From: Vibrio intestinalis
Lineage (GTDB): Bacteria; Pseudomonadota; Gammaproteobacteria; Enterobacterales; Vibrionaceae
Direction of reading: 5' to 3'
DNA length: 64,000 nucleotides
Assembly (NCBI RefSeq): GCF_025195085.2
Contig: NZ_JANAVY020000003.1
Span: 186,001-250,000 of the forward strand
The position numbers and the translations under genes are program-made. The notes below the pieces were generated by a model, which saw only the letters and a list, made by a program, of their open reading frames with translations, was not told the origin of the DNA and made no database searches. This document shows positions 1 to 8,547 of the stretch, piece after piece (position 1 is the first letter of the stretch; each line of letters starts with the position of its first letter).

Positions 1-282
1 GAAATTCTAGGCTTAGACACCCCTCTTGAAACCGCACGTATTGGCCGTCAGCAGCTAGTTGAGCCCGTCATGCATGATAACGCTATTGTTGGCTTTATTC
101 GCCTGACCTTTGAGACAGGGCGTTTAACTGCGTTCTCTGATCACTACTATCGTAAGAGTGATCGTTACATGTATGGCATGGTTGGCATGAGTTTTATCGC
201 AGGGCTATTGCTGGCGTTTGTGATTCGTCGCAAGCCTAAGAGTAAAGGCGAAAACCTGCTGTTAAAAGAGATGGCGCAATAA
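1..282 (+). CDS. ytjB: YtjB/AhpA-family membrane protein, C-terminal part
   Basis: The reading frame is open from the first base of the window, so the true start lies upstream; 93 codons and a stop are visible. The visible part has a soluble stretch, then one hydrophobic helix (about 20 residues, from MVGMSFIAGLLL) and a short basic tail, as expected for the C-terminal membrane anchor of the YtjB/AhpA (formerly Smp) family. In E. coli this gene lies near serB and close to the deo operon, and here it also abuts deoD. Its function is poorly known. The family call rests on context and topology, so it is moderate. Confidence 0.65.
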   Translation, partial: EILGLDTPLETARIGRQQLVEPVMHDNAIVGFIRLTFETGRLTAFSDHYYRKSDRYMYGMVGMSFIAGLLLAFVIRRKPKSKGENLLLKEMAQ

Positions 283-310
283 GCTGTCACCATTAAACCG
301 AACAGATCAA

Positions 311-341
311 AAAAGCCCCGCACTTAATGTGCGGGGCTTTT
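311..341. terminator. Bidirectional intrinsic terminator (ytjB / deoD)
   Basis: A perfect 9-bp stem GCCCCGCAC/GTGCGGGGC with loop TTAAT is flanked by AAAA on the left and TTTT on the right. It can therefore end ytjB on the plus strand and the deo operon on the minus strand. Confidence 0.9.
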
Positions 342-376
342 ACTATATAAAAATATCTACTTATGATGAGAACAGA

Positions 377-1096
377 TTACTCTTCATCACCCAGTAGTAC
401 AGAATCTAGCGCGATAAGCATCATTTCATTGAAGGTGGTCGCGCGCTCATCTGATGTGGTTTGTTCACCTGTTTTGATGTGGTCAGACACAGTACAGATA
501 CTCAGAGCTTTTGCACCGTATTCAGCAGCCACGCCATAGATACCCGCAGCTTCCATCTCAACACCAACGATGCCGTATTTGTCCATTACATCGAACATTT
601 CAGGATCTGGCGTGTAGAACAATTCAGCAGAGAATAAGTTACCTACTTTCACATCAATACCGCGTGCTTTTGCTGCTTGTTCTGCTGCGCGAACCATTTT
701 GTAGTCAGCAATCGCTGCAAAGTCATGGCCTTTAAAGCGAATGCGGTTTACTTTTGAATCCGTACACGCGCCCATGCCAATCACAACATCACGAACTTTA
801 ATGTCTTCGCTTACTGCGCCACAGCTACCCACACGGATAACTTTCTTAACACCAAAATCTTTAATAAGTTCAGTTACGTAGATAGAGCACGATGGGATAC
901 CCATACCGTGACCCATCACTGAAATCTTACGACCTTTGTAAGTACCTGTGTAACCGAACATATTACGAACATCACACACTTGAACCACGTCATCTAGAAA
1001 TGTTTCTGCAATGTATTTTGCGCGTAGCGGGTCACCCGGCATTAGAACTACATCAGCGAAATCGCCCATTTCAGCATTAATATGTGGAGTTGCCAT
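377..1096 (-). CDS. deoD: Purine nucleoside phosphorylase DeoD-type
   Basis: DeoD cleaves purine (deoxy)ribonucleosides with phosphate to give free base and (deoxy)ribose-1-phosphate in the cytosol. The 239-residue protein has the standard length of hexameric DeoD enzymes. It starts MATPHINA, carries the phosphate loop [13 protein letters not shown] near residue 20, the VEMEAAG motif near residue 180, and the catalytic Asp in CTVSDH near residue 204. It is the last gene of deoCABD, 68 bp after deoB; a hairpin with a U-tract lies in that gap and may lower its expression relative to deoB. Confidence 0.97.
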   Translation of the reverse strand: MATPHINAEMGDFADVVLMPGDPLRAKYIAETFLDDVVQVCDVRNMFGYTGTYKGRKISVMGHGMGIPSCSIYVTELIKDFGVKKVIRVGSCGAVSEDIKVRDVVIGMGACTDSKVNRIRFKGHDFAAIADYKMVRAAEQAAKARGIDVKVGNLFSAELFYTPDPEMFDVMDKYGIVGVEMEAAGIYGVAAEYGAKALSICTVSDHIKTGEQTTSDERATTFNEMMLIALDSVLLGDEE

Positions 1097-1123
1097 ACCA
1101 TTTTCCTTTCTAAAAGTTAGGCC

Positions 1124-1148
1124 GAAAAAAGGCGTCTTATAAGACGCC
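1124..1148 (-). terminator. Terminator-like hairpin between deoB and deoD
   Basis: The perfect palindrome GGCGTCTTATAAGACGCC (1131-1148) is followed on the minus strand by TTTTTT. It sits inside the operon, 16 bp past the deoB stop, so it probably acts as a partial attenuator or as a stabilising 3' end for upstream mRNA. Confidence 0.6.
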
Positions 1149-1164
1149 TAATTAGAGTATTAAT

Positions 1165-2385
1165 TTACAGGAAGCTTTCGCCGTATTCCATCGCTGATGT
1201 ATCAAAATAACCTGCTAGCGATTGACCGATATCGGCAAACGTATCACGACGACCTAACGAACCTGCTGGTACTTTGTGACCGTAAACAAGCACAGGAATA
1301 TGCTCACGAGTATGGTCTGTACCTTGCCATGTTGGGTCACAGCCGTGGTCAGCAGTTAGAATCAACACATCGTCTTCTTCCATTAGCTCAAGTACTTCAT
1401 TGATACGGCCATCAAAATACTCAAGTGCGGCAGCATAACCTGCTACATCACGGCGGTGGCCGTAAGCTGAGTCGAAGTCTACAAAGTTAGTGAATACGAT
1501 GGTGTTGTCGCCTGCTACTTTGATTTGCTCAAGCGTCGCTTCAAACAGCGCAGGAATACCTGTCGCTTTCACTTTTTTGCTGATACCACAACCTGCGTAG
1601 ATGTCAGAGATCTTACCGATCGAAACCACTTCACCCTGCTTTTCATCAACCAGTTTTTGCAACACAGTTGCCGCTGGCGGCTCAACAGAAAGGTCACGAC
1701 GGTTGCCGGTACGTTCAAACTGACCTTTACCTGCACCAACAAATGGACGCGCGATAACACGGCCAATGTTGTAATCTTCAAGCTCTTCACGTGCGATTTG
1801 GCATAGCTCTAGTAGACGCTCTAAACCAAATGTCTCTTCGTGGCAGGCAATCTGGAATACTGAGTCTGCTGACGTGTAGAAAATTGGCAAGCCAGTTTTC
1901 ATATGTTCTTCACCTAGATTATCTAGGATCTCAGTACCTGATGAGTGGCAGTTGCCAAGGAAACCATCAAGACCAGCGCGCTCTAGGATGCGATCGGTCA
2001 GCTCTTTCGGGAAGCTGTTTTCTTTATCAGTAAAGTAGCCCCAATCAAACAGAACTGGCACACCAGCGATTTCCCAGTGACCAGACGGAGTATCTTTACC
2101 TGAAGATAGCTCAGCCGCGTGGCCATAAGCGCCAATCACTTCAGAATCCGGGTTTAGACCTAATGCGAACTGACCGGTAGACTCTTTGTGCGCCATAGCC
2201 AAACCCAGCTTAGTTAGGTTTGGTAGCTTTAATGCACCACTACGTTGATCGTTATCAGCAAGGCCTTGATCACACTGCTCGGCAATATGGCCTAGGGTAT
2301 CTGAACCTACATCACCAAACTTATCTGCATCCGCTGTTGCGCCAATACCAAATGAGTCTAGTACTAAAATAAATGCTCTTTTCAT
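1165..2385 (-). CDS. deoB: Phosphopentomutase
   Basis: DeoB converts (deoxy)ribose-1-phosphate to the 5-phosphate, linking DeoA and DeoD products to DeoC and the pentose phosphate pathway. The 406-residue protein has the length and alkaline-phosphatase-like fold signatures of the family: [10 protein letters not shown] at the N-terminus (metal Asp), the phosphorylated Thr region [11 protein letters not shown] near residue 95, and [20 protein letters not shown] near residue 342, which supplies Mn ligands. The ATG is preceded by an AAGGAAG ribosome site. It is third in deoCABD; a hairpin (2398-2436) precedes its ribosome site. Confidence 0.97.
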   Translation of the reverse strand: MKRAFILVLDSFGIGATADADKFGDVGSDTLGHIAEQCDQGLADNDQRSGALKLPNLTKLGLAMAHKESTGQFALGLNPDSEVIGAYGHAAELSSGKDTPSGHWEIAGVPVLFDWGYFTDKENSFPKELTDRILERAGLDGFLGNCHSSGTEILDNLGEEHMKTGLPIFYTSADSVFQIACHEETFGLERLLELCQIAREELEDYNIGRVIARPFVGAGKGQFERTGNRRDLSVEPPAATVLQKLVDEKQGEVVSIGKISDIYAGCGISKKVKATGIPALFEATLEQIKVAGDNTIVFTNFVDFDSAYGHRRDVAGYAAALEYFDGRINEVLELMEEDDVLILTADHGCDPTWQGTDHTREHIPVLVYGHKVPAGSLGRRDTFADIGQSLAGYFDTSAMEYGESFL

Positions 2386-2397
2386 TGCTTCTTCCTT

Positions 2398-2436
2398 AGG
2401 CCCACTCTAGTACTGTTGTTATGGGTGAGTAGGCCT
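2398..2436 (-). other. Intercistronic hairpin between deoA and deoB
   Basis: Arms at 2398-2407 and 2427-2436 (AGGCCCACTC / GAGTAGGCCT) form a 10-bp stem with one G-U pair in the minus-strand transcript. The stem lies between the deoA stop and the deoB ribosome site, with no U-tract, so an mRNA stability or translation role is likelier than termination. Confidence 0.5.
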
Positions 2437-2449
2437 TTAATGTAATGCG

Positions 2450-3778
2450 TTATACGTCTTCAGCGCGAATCTGGCGGTATACGTTTGGCGTTGGCGTGTA
2501 TTCACCACCGATAACAATCGCCGCTTTCAGTGCTTTCGCCGCTTCTTGCCATTGCTCTTCGCTGCGTGCGTGAATCATCGCTAGAGGCTTGTTTGCGTCC
2601 GCAGTTTCACCAAGGCGAATAAACTGATCAAAACCTACCGCATAATCGATGCTGTCGGTTGCTACGCGGCGACCGCCACCCATAGATACGACTGCCATAC
2701 CAATTGCGCGAGTATCCATTGCAGAAACCACACCTTCTTGCTCAGCGTACACTGGCTTAATAATGTCTGCTTTTTCTAGGTAGTTATCGTAGTTTTCCAT
2801 GAAGTCAGCTGGGCCACCAAGACCTGCAACCATCTTACCGAAGCACTCTGCTGCTTTACCGTTGTCTAGCACTTCCATTAGCTTCGCGTTCGCTTCTTCA
2901 GTGTCTTGCGCTAGCTTAGCGAGTACAAGCATTTCAGCACACGACGCTAACGTCACTTCCAGTAGACGTGGATTGCGGTATTCACCAGTAAGGAACTGAA
3001 CCGCTTCTCGTACTTCAACTGCGTTACCCGCTGATGACGCCAATACTTGGTTCATATCAGTAAGGATGGCTGTCGTCTTAGTGCCAGCACCATTCGCTAC
3101 TGCTACGATAGATTTTGCTAGCTCTTCTGATGCTTCGTAAGTTGGCATAAATGCGCCGGAACCTACTTTCACATCCATCACTAGAGATTCAAGACCCGCT
3201 GCGAGTTTCTTCGAAAGAATAGACGCAGTGATCAAAGAGATGTTGTCGACTGTCGCGGTGATATCACGGGTCGCGTATACACGCTTATCTGCCGGCGCTA
3301 AGTCGCCAGTTTGACCGATAATCGCAACACCTGCGTCTTTCGTTACTTGGCCAAACACTTCGTTAGTAGGGGTAATGTTGTAACCTGGAATCGCTTCTAG
3401 TTTGTCTAGCGTGCCACCAGTATGGCCAAGACCACGGCCAGAAATCATTGGTACGAAGCCACCACATGCTGCCACCATAGGGCCAAGCATTAGTGAGGTA
3501 ACGTCGCCCACACCGCCTGTTGAGTGTTTGTCGACAATAGGGCCACCGAAGTTCATGTGGCTCCAATCGATAACCATGCCAGAGTCACGCATTGCACATG
3601 TTAGTGCAATACGCTCAGGCATCGTCATTTCATTGAAAAAGATAGTCATTGCGAAGGCGGCAATTTGGCCTTCAGAAACAGTGTTGTTTGCAACACCTTG
3701 GATGAAAAAGTTGATTTCTTCTGCGCTCAGCACTTCGCCGTCGCGTTTTTTACGAATGATTTCTTGAGGTAAGTACAT
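2450..3778 (-). CDS. deoA: Thymidine phosphorylase
   Basis: DeoA cleaves thymidine (and deoxyuridine) with phosphate to thymine and deoxyribose-1-phosphate. The start chosen is [14 protein letters not shown], giving 442 residues, close to the E. coli enzyme; it has a GGGAGGATC ribosome site, whereas an upstream in-frame start would add 26 residues with no similarity. Family motifs seen are [13 protein letters not shown] (phosphate binding, near residue 84), [16 protein letters not shown], and [15 protein letters not shown]. Second gene of deoCABD, separated from deoC by 151 bp holding two hairpins. Confidence 0.97.
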   Translation of the reverse strand: MYLPQEIIRKKRDGEVLSAEEINFFIQGVANNTVSEGQIAAFAMTIFFNEMTMPERIALTCAMRDSGMVIDWSHMNFGGPIVDKHSTGGVGDVTSLMLGPMVAACGGFVPMISGRGLGHTGGTLDKLEAIPGYNITPTNEVFGQVTKDAGVAIIGQTGDLAPADKRVYATRDITATVDNISLITASILSKKLAAGLESLVMDVKVGSGAFMPTYEASEELAKSIVAVANGAGTKTTAILTDMNQVLASSAGNAVEVREAVQFLTGEYRNPRLLEVTLASCAEMLVLAKLAQDTEEANAKLMEVLDNGKAAECFGKMVAGLGGPADFMENYDNYLEKADIIKPVYAEQEGVVSAMDTRAIGMAVVSMGGGRRVATDSIDYAVGFDQFIRLGETADANKPLAMIHARSEEQWQEAAKALKAAIVIGGEYTPTPNVYRQIRAEDV

Positions 3779-3828
3779 TAGATCCTCCCATGCTAAAGCT
3801 AGCAATGGTTGTAAGGTAAAGAGGTAAT

Positions 3829-3920
3829 GTGGAGCAGCGAATAACTGCTCCACCAAACAGACTTTGTTGTTAGTTTTACTCTAAATATTTGGCGTAGCGG
3901 CTAGGCCACAAGCCAAATAT
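3829..3920 (-). other. Two hairpins in the deoC-deoA gap
   Basis: First stem: GTGGAGCAG (3829-3837) with CTGCTCCAC (3845-3853), perfect 9 bp. Second stem: ATATTTGGC (3885-3893) with GCCAAATAT (3912-3920), perfect 9 bp around an 18-nt loop. Neither has a U-tract. They occupy most of the gap between two genes of one operon and probably shape transcript stability. Confidence 0.55.
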
Positions 3921-3929
3921 AACGAGTAA

Positions 3930-4706
3930 TTAGTAAGCTGTTGGATCAGCTGTTTCGTCTGTCACTTCTAATGTATTAAGAAGGTTCGTCAGCAGGCTTG
4001 ATGCACCGAAGCGGTAGTGACGAGCATCAACCCAGTTGTCACCTAAGATTTCATCAGCCATTGCTAGGTATGCTGCTGCGTCTTCTGCAGTGCGCACGCC
4101 ACCAGCTGGTTTGAAACCTACAGTTTCTGCTACGCCCATATCACGAATCACTTCTAGCATCATTCGCGCGTATTCTGGCGTCGCGTTTACTGGCACTTTA
4201 CCAGTTGAAGTTTTAATGAAGTCCGCACCTGCTTCAATACAGATTTGAGATGCTTTCTTGATTAGCGCTTCTTCTTTTAGTTCACCTGTTTCGATGATCA
4301 CTTTCAGTAGGATATCGCCACACGCTTCTTTACACTGCTTCACTAGCTCGAAGCCAACTTTCTCATCACCTGCCATTAGAGCGCGGTATGGGAAAACTAC
4401 GTCTACTTCGTCTGCGCCGTACGCGACTGCAGCTTTAGTTTCAGCAACAGCGATCTCGATGTCGTCGTTACCGTGTGGGAAGTTTGTTACTGTCGCGATA
4501 CGAACTTCAGGTGTACCTTGCTCACGAAGTGTCTTCTTAGCAATAGGAATAAAGCGAGGGTAAATACAGATTGCAGCTGTGTTGCCTACTGCTGATTTCG
4601 CGTCATGACATAGTGAGATCACTTTTGCATCCGTGTCGTCGTCATTTAGCGTTGTAAGATCCATTAGTTTTAGTGCACGTAGCGCTGCTGCTTTTAAATC
4701 GCTCAT
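3930..4706 (-). CDS. deoC: Deoxyribose-phosphate aldolase
   Basis: DeoC splits 2-deoxyribose-5-phosphate into glyceraldehyde-3-phosphate and acetaldehyde, the last step of deoxynucleoside catabolism. The protein has 258 residues, the usual gammaproteobacterial DeoC size. Motifs include [10 protein letters not shown] near residue 17, KVIIETGEL, the Schiff-base lysine in [10 protein letters not shown] (near residue 167), and the second active-site lysine in [11 protein letters not shown] (near residue 201). First gene of the operon. Its 536-bp upstream region holds a candidate promoter and the nupC terminator, so deoC can be transcribed separately from nupC. Confidence 0.97.
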   Translation of the reverse strand: MSDLKAAALRALKLMDLTTLNDDDTDAKVISLCHDAKSAVGNTAAICIYPRFIPIAKKTLREQGTPEVRIATVTNFPHGNDDIEIAVAETKAAVAYGADEVDVVFPYRALMAGDEKVGFELVKQCKEACGDILLKVIIETGELKEEALIKKASQICIEAGADFIKTSTGKVPVNATPEYARMMLEVIRDMGVAETVGFKPAGGVRTAEDAAAYLAMADEILGDNWVDARHYRFGASSLLTNLLNTLEVTDETADPTAY

Positions 4707-5160
4707 TTCTATCTCCGATCAATATTCAAAAATGTGGCTGCCACTCTTCCCAATAGTATAGGTTGAGAATCCAGCTATTAATGAACGGACTTGGTTCCTT
4801 GAAGACTCGGTGGCAAACAGCGAATTTGCCCCCAATTGCTATCCTTGTCACCGCACAGTACCAGTTTGGCCTATGGCACAACAATCTATGATTGCGGTGT
4901 CTTTAATATCATATCCCAAGCGAAAAGGCTTGTGGGATGTGCTCTTAGCGGCAAATCATTTGCTCACTAGGAGTGAAGTATTCATTAAGTGATTAAGAAC
5001 TCGCCTCAATCACAATCCTATGATTACTACATTATAGAGATTCACCGCAAAACTGTAGTGCCACGTAAAGCGCAAACGGTTTGTATCTCAAAAAACTTTG
5101 GGTGGCTTTTATTCAATGGTCACGGATATCCAATCACATCAAATTCATTTTTGCCCGCCC
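4707..5160 (-). promoter_or_regulatory. deoC upstream region with weak promoter candidates
   Basis: This non-coding stretch should carry the deo operon promoter. On the minus strand a TATAAT (5031-5036) could be a -10 box, giving a leader of about 320 nt, but no good -35 is seen, which would fit an activator-dependent promoter. TGTGA-type half-sites occur at 5134-5138 and 5120-5124 (CGTGA) and TTGTGATT at about 5010-5017; none has a matching second half. An interrupted hairpin lies at 4910-4941. The two short plus-strand frames here look spurious. Confidence 0.35.
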
Positions 5161-5202
5161 AAAACGAAAAATGCCCCGCAGCAATTTCTTGCTACAGGGC
5201 AT
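5161..5202 (-). terminator. Intrinsic terminator of nupC
   Basis: On the minus strand a 14-bp stem (5171-5202, two G-U pairs, loop GAAA-like) is followed by TTTTTCGTTTTG. It begins about 40 bp past the nupC stop. Confidence 0.85.
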
Positions 5203-5242
5203 AAGGTAATACGGCGTCTATAAATTAAATACCAGCTTTAAT

Positions 5243-6526
5243 TTAGAATGCTGCAAGGCTTAGGCAGAAACCAGCAATTGTCGCAGCCATTAGGTTAGAC
5301 AATGTACCAGCAAGTACTGCTTTAATACCCATGCGAGCAATGTCGCTGCGGCGGTTTGGAGCAAGGCTACCTAGACCACCTAGTAGAATCGCGATAGAAG
5401 AAAGGTTTGCGAAACCACATAGAGCGAACGAAATGATTGCTGTTGTCTTGTCAGACATTACTTTGCCTGTTTCAGCAACGACTTGAGCTGTTTCACCTAG
5501 GTAAGGTGTGAAGTTCAAGTATGCAACGAATTCATTGATTACTAGTTTCTGACCGATGAATGAACCCGCAACGATTGCTTCGTCCCATGGAACACCGATT
5601 AGGAATGCTAGTGGAGAGAACGCGTAACCTAGGATTAGCTCTAGTGTTAGTTCAGGCATACCGAACCAACCACCGATGCCACCTAGCATACCGTTGATAA
5701 GAGCGATTAGACCTACGAATGCGATTAGCATTGCACCAACGTTTAGTGCTAGTTGTAGACCAGATGCTGCGCCGCCTGCTGCTGCGTCGATAACGTTAGC
5801 AGGTTTGTCGTCGCCACCGTCCATCGCTTCGCTGAAATCTTCGTGAGGCTGATCTGTCTCTGGGTGAAGAATTTTAGCGAATAGTAGACCACCCGGAGCT
5901 GCCATGAATGATGCTGCTACAAGGTACTCTAGAGGTACACCCATAGATGCGTAACCTGCTAGTACACCACCAGCTACAGACGCAAGACCACCACACATTA
6001 CTGCGAATAGTTCAGACTGAGTCATTTTAGGAACAAACGGACGAACAACTAGAGGCGCTTCTGTTTGGCCTACGAAAATGTTCGCAGCTGCAGACATTGA
6101 TTCCGCACGAGAAGTACCTAGTGCTTTTTGTAGCGCGCCACCAAGGATCTTGATAACCCACTGCATTACACCAATGTAGTAAAGTACAGAGATAAGTGCA
6201 GAGAAGAAGATCAGTGTAGGAAGAACGCGGAAAGCGAAGATGAAACCACCGCCACCGAACACTTCGAACATCTTGTCAGAAACAAGACCACCGAATAGGA
6301 AAGATGAACCATCGTTACCGTAGTTGATAACGTTAGATACACCTTGTGAGAAACCGTTCAATAGATCACGGCCCCAAGGTACGTAAAGTACAAATGCACC
6401 TAATACGAATTGGATAGCGAATGCGCCACCCACAGTTCTAAAGTTGATAGCTTTGCGGTTGTTGGAAAATGCAAATGCAATAGCAAGAAGCACTACCATA
6501 CCGACTAGGCTCATAAACAGGCTCAT
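5243..6526 (-). CDS. nupC: NupC-type concentrative nucleoside transporter
   Basis: This inner-membrane symporter imports nucleosides using a cation gradient (CNT family). The 427-residue protein has roughly ten hydrophobic segments, the CNT signature [12 protein letters not shown] near residue 155 and the second repeat motif region with NEFVAYLNF near residue 330 and [12 protein letters not shown] near residue 380. It lies directly ahead of deoCABD in the same direction, so uptake and breakdown genes are adjacent; a strong terminator separates them. The upstream region looks like a CRP-dependent promoter. Sodium versus proton coupling cannot be decided here. Confidence 0.93.
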   Translation of the reverse strand: MSLFMSLVGMVVLLAIAFAFSNNRKAINFRTVGGAFAIQFVLGAFVLYVPWGRDLLNGFSQGVSNVINYGNDGSSFLFGGLVSDKMFEVFGGGGFIFAFRVLPTLIFFSALISVLYYIGVMQWVIKILGGALQKALGTSRAESMSAAANIFVGQTEAPLVVRPFVPKMTQSELFAVMCGGLASVAGGVLAGYASMGVPLEYLVAASFMAAPGGLLFAKILHPETDQPHEDFSEAMDGGDDKPANVIDAAAGGAASGLQLALNVGAMLIAFVGLIALINGMLGGIGGWFGMPELTLELILGYAFSPLAFLIGVPWDEAIVAGSFIGQKLVINEFVAYLNFTPYLGETAQVVAETGKVMSDKTTAIISFALCGFANLSSIAILLGGLGSLAPNRRSDIARMGIKAVLAGTLSNLMAATIAGFCLSLAAF

Positions 6527-6585
6527 AGTTTATGACTTCCTTATAAGTTATTTGTTGGCGTGTTACAAAATGGAGCTCAAAAAGC

Positions 6586-6691
6586 GGGGGCAATTATACT
6601 CATCCCACCTATGTTAAAGTAATGCGCCCCTCACACTTTCTTATAAGATTCAGTTACCATTCACCCATTAATGTGATGACTATCACTAATT
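6586..6691 (-). promoter_or_regulatory. nupC promoter with CRP-like sites
   Basis: On the minus strand a TATAAT -10 lies at 6593-6598, predicting a start near 6586. A good CRP-type site, TGTGA-TGACTA-TCACT, spans 6672-6687 (centre 6679.5, about -93). A CRP half-site (TGTGA at 6631-6635) would centre near 6627.5, about -41. The 52-bp spacing resembles E. coli CytR/CRP-regulated promoters such as deoP2. No -35 box is obvious. The functional claim is inference. Confidence 0.5.
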
Positions 6692-6731
6692 TTAATCACC
6701 GTAATCATAATCGATACAACATACTTCGATT

Positions 6732-7505
6732 TCATTCACAAATATTCAGCGCCAAATTGCCATTTCGCCAAACGATCTCCGCAATCGTTTGCGCATCATT
6801 ATTCTGCAATTGCGCCAAAATATCCAAAATCAAAGGCAAACGTTTAGGGTGGTTAATTTGGCCTTGATATCCCATTAAAGGCATATCTGGAGCATCAGTT
6901 TCGAGAACTAAACTGTCTAAAGGAAGCTTGGCTACCGCTTGGCGAGTTTTATTGGCTCTTGGGTAAGTAATCACCCCACCTACACCTATATAAAAGCCCA
7001 AATCAACAAACTGTTTCGCCTGCTGATAACTGCCAGAAAATCCATGTAAGATTCCCCCAGTGTGATGCCCTTGCTGCTTTAACAACTGTAACAAACGATT
7101 GTGCGTTTTACGTGTATGCAGCACTAGAGGTAAACGATGCTGGTTGGCGAGCTTTATCTGCTCTATAAACAGCTTTTCTTGTAATGCCGTTCCGATATCA
7201 ACCATTCCATCTAAGCCGCACTCCCCCACAGCCACACAGCCAAAAGGCTTAGCCGCAAGTAAAGCATCGAGCTGCTCTAACTGAGATTGTGCCTGTGCGT
7301 CTAAAAAATAGGGGTGGAAACCTAAAGCGATGTAGATCTGTGGGTTATCAAGCGCTAGCTGTTGCAGTTGCGACCAATTACTTGAGCCAATCGCGGGAAT
7401 AAGGAAACGTTCAACCCCGGCTTGATTGGCCTCAGCCAGTTGGTTAGAGAAATCATCACGAAAGGGGCTGAAGTCGAAATGGCAATGAGTATCGAAAAGA
7501 CGCAT
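6732..7505 (-). CDS. TatD-family metal-dependent deoxyribonuclease
   Basis: A 257-residue TIM-barrel hydrolase of the TatD family (TatD/YcfH/YjjV); which paralogue is uncertain, with YjjV most likely. The metal-site motifs are all present: DTHCHFD at residues 5-11, GECGLD near 95, VLHTRK near 130, GILHGFSGS near 155 and LETDAPDMPL near 205. Start: ATG at 7505, preferred over a TTG three codons upstream that has no better ribosome site. It lies 14 bp after the small gene at 7520-7657, apparently in one operon with yaaA. Confidence 0.9.
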   Translation of the reverse strand: MRLFDTHCHFDFSPFRDDFSNQLAEANQAGVERFLIPAIGSSNWSQLQQLALDNPQIYIALGFHPYFLDAQAQSQLEQLDALLAAKPFGCVAVGECGLDGMVDIGTALQEKLFIEQIKLANQHRLPLVLHTRKTHNRLLQLLKQQGHHTGGILHGFSGSYQQAKQFVDLGFYIGVGGVITYPRANKTRQAVAKLPLDSLVLETDAPDMPLMGYQGQINHPKRLPLILDILAQLQNNDAQTIAEIVWRNGNLALNICE

Positions 7506-7519
7506 TAGCACCAACTTAG

Positions 7520-7657
7520 CTAATGCGTATTGGAGTTGGAGTCGTAGCTTGGGTCTTTACGGTAAGGCACGCAGCTGCGCTTTTGCTCCGGCGTCAGTCC
7601 CATCGAACGACACCAAGCATCATACTTTGCAACCCAACGCTTTACTGCCTGCCACAT
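7520..7657 (-). CDS. Small conserved-looking protein (45 aa), possibly DUF5363
   Basis: A 45-residue frame starts MWQAVKRWVAKYDAWCRSMG and ends in a polar tail. It is supported by a GAGG ribosome site 8 nt before the ATG, by the tight gap of 10 bp after the yaaA stop and 14 bp before tatD, and by a plausible amphipathic N-terminal half with Trp/Tyr/Cys followed by LTPEQKRSCVPYRKDP. That layout recalls the DUF5363 family of small gammaproteobacterial proteins, but this is from memory. No function is known. Confidence 0.75.
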   Translation of the reverse strand: MWQAVKRWVAKYDAWCRSMGLTPEQKRSCVPYRKDPSYDSNSNTH

Positions 7658-7667
7658 ACCTTAACCT

Positions 7668-8441
7668 CTACTGTTCTTCGCGCTTAAATACCAGCTCTGT
7701 CGGTGACGACTCTTCTTCTACAAAGTAATAACCCGCCACATCAAACTTGGTCAGATCCGCCACGCTTTCAATGCGATTCTCAATAATATAGCGTGCCATC
7801 ATGCCACGCGCTTTCTTGGCGTAGAAGCTGATGACCTTATACGTGCCATTCTTACAATCTTTGAAGATCGGCGTAATTACTTGCGCATCAAGGTTCTTTG
7901 GCTTCACCGCTTTAAAGTATTCGTTTGAAGCTAAGTTGATTAATACATTATCACCTTGCTCAATGATCGCTTGATTTAGCTTATCAGTGATGACATTACC
8001 CCAGAACTGGTAAAGGTTAGTACCTTTGTCATTGGCAAGCTTAGTGCCCATCTCCAATCGATACGGCTGCATTAGGTCTAATGGCTTTAGCAAGCCATAT
8101 AAGCCTGACAACATACGTAAGTGCTGCTGAGCATAGGCAAAATCATCATCCGATAACGTAGCGGCATCTAAGCCGGTATACACATCGCCTTTAAAAGCCA
8201 AGATGGCTTGGCGCGCGTTATCGGGAGTAAACGTTTCGCTCCACTCTTGAAAGCGGCCCACATTCAGATCAGCGATTTTATCACTCACCTTCATTAGGCT
8301 TGCGACATCGGCAGGAGTGAGTTTGCGGCACACTTCAATCAGCTGTTTAGAGTATTCAACTAACTCCGGCTGAGTGAACTTTTCTGTCGCAAGGGGCGAT
8401 TCATAATCGAGCGTCTTGGCTGGTGATACGACAATTAACAT
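7668..8441 (-). CDS. yaaA: Peroxide stress protein YaaA (DUF328)
   Basis: YaaA lowers free iron and protects DNA and proteins during hydrogen peroxide stress; in E. coli it belongs to the OxyR response and binds DNA. The 257-residue protein has the family's full length, with [13 protein letters not shown] at the N-terminus, the GDVYTGLDA motif near residue 72, and the conserved [13 protein letters not shown] near residue 205. It leads a likely three-gene operon with the 45-residue protein and tatD. The terminator of the symporter gene lies 45 bp upstream, so it must have its own promoter in that short gap. No OxyR site was recognised. Confidence 0.95.
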   Translation of the reverse strand: MLIVVSPAKTLDYESPLATEKFTQPELVEYSKQLIEVCRKLTPADVASLMKVSDKIADLNVGRFQEWSETFTPDNARQAILAFKGDVYTGLDAATLSDDDFAYAQQHLRMLSGLYGLLKPLDLMQPYRLEMGTKLANDKGTNLYQFWGNVITDKLNQAIIEQGDNVLINLASNEYFKAVKPKNLDAQVITPIFKDCKNGTYKVISFYAKKARGMMARYIIENRIESVADLTKFDVAGYYFVEEESSPTELVFKREEQ

Positions 8442-8485
8442 GACTTTACTCTATAGGTTTTCTGTTTTTATTCAGTTTAGGGTAC

Positions 8486-8517
8486 AAAAAAAGCCATGCA
8501 TTGTCTGCATGGCTTTT
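8486..8517 (-). terminator. Intrinsic terminator of the alanine symporter gene
   Basis: The stem AAAAGCCATGCA / TGCATGGCTTTT with loop TTGTC is followed on the minus strand by seven T residues. Confidence 0.88.
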
Positions 8518-8547
8518 CGAATCGTATTAATAGCTGTCAGCGATTAG

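Noticed and set aside
4810..5204. Two overlapping short plus-strand frames upstream of deoC
   Set aside because: No ribosome sites, no recognisable protein features, and they lie across the nupC terminator and probable deo promoter.
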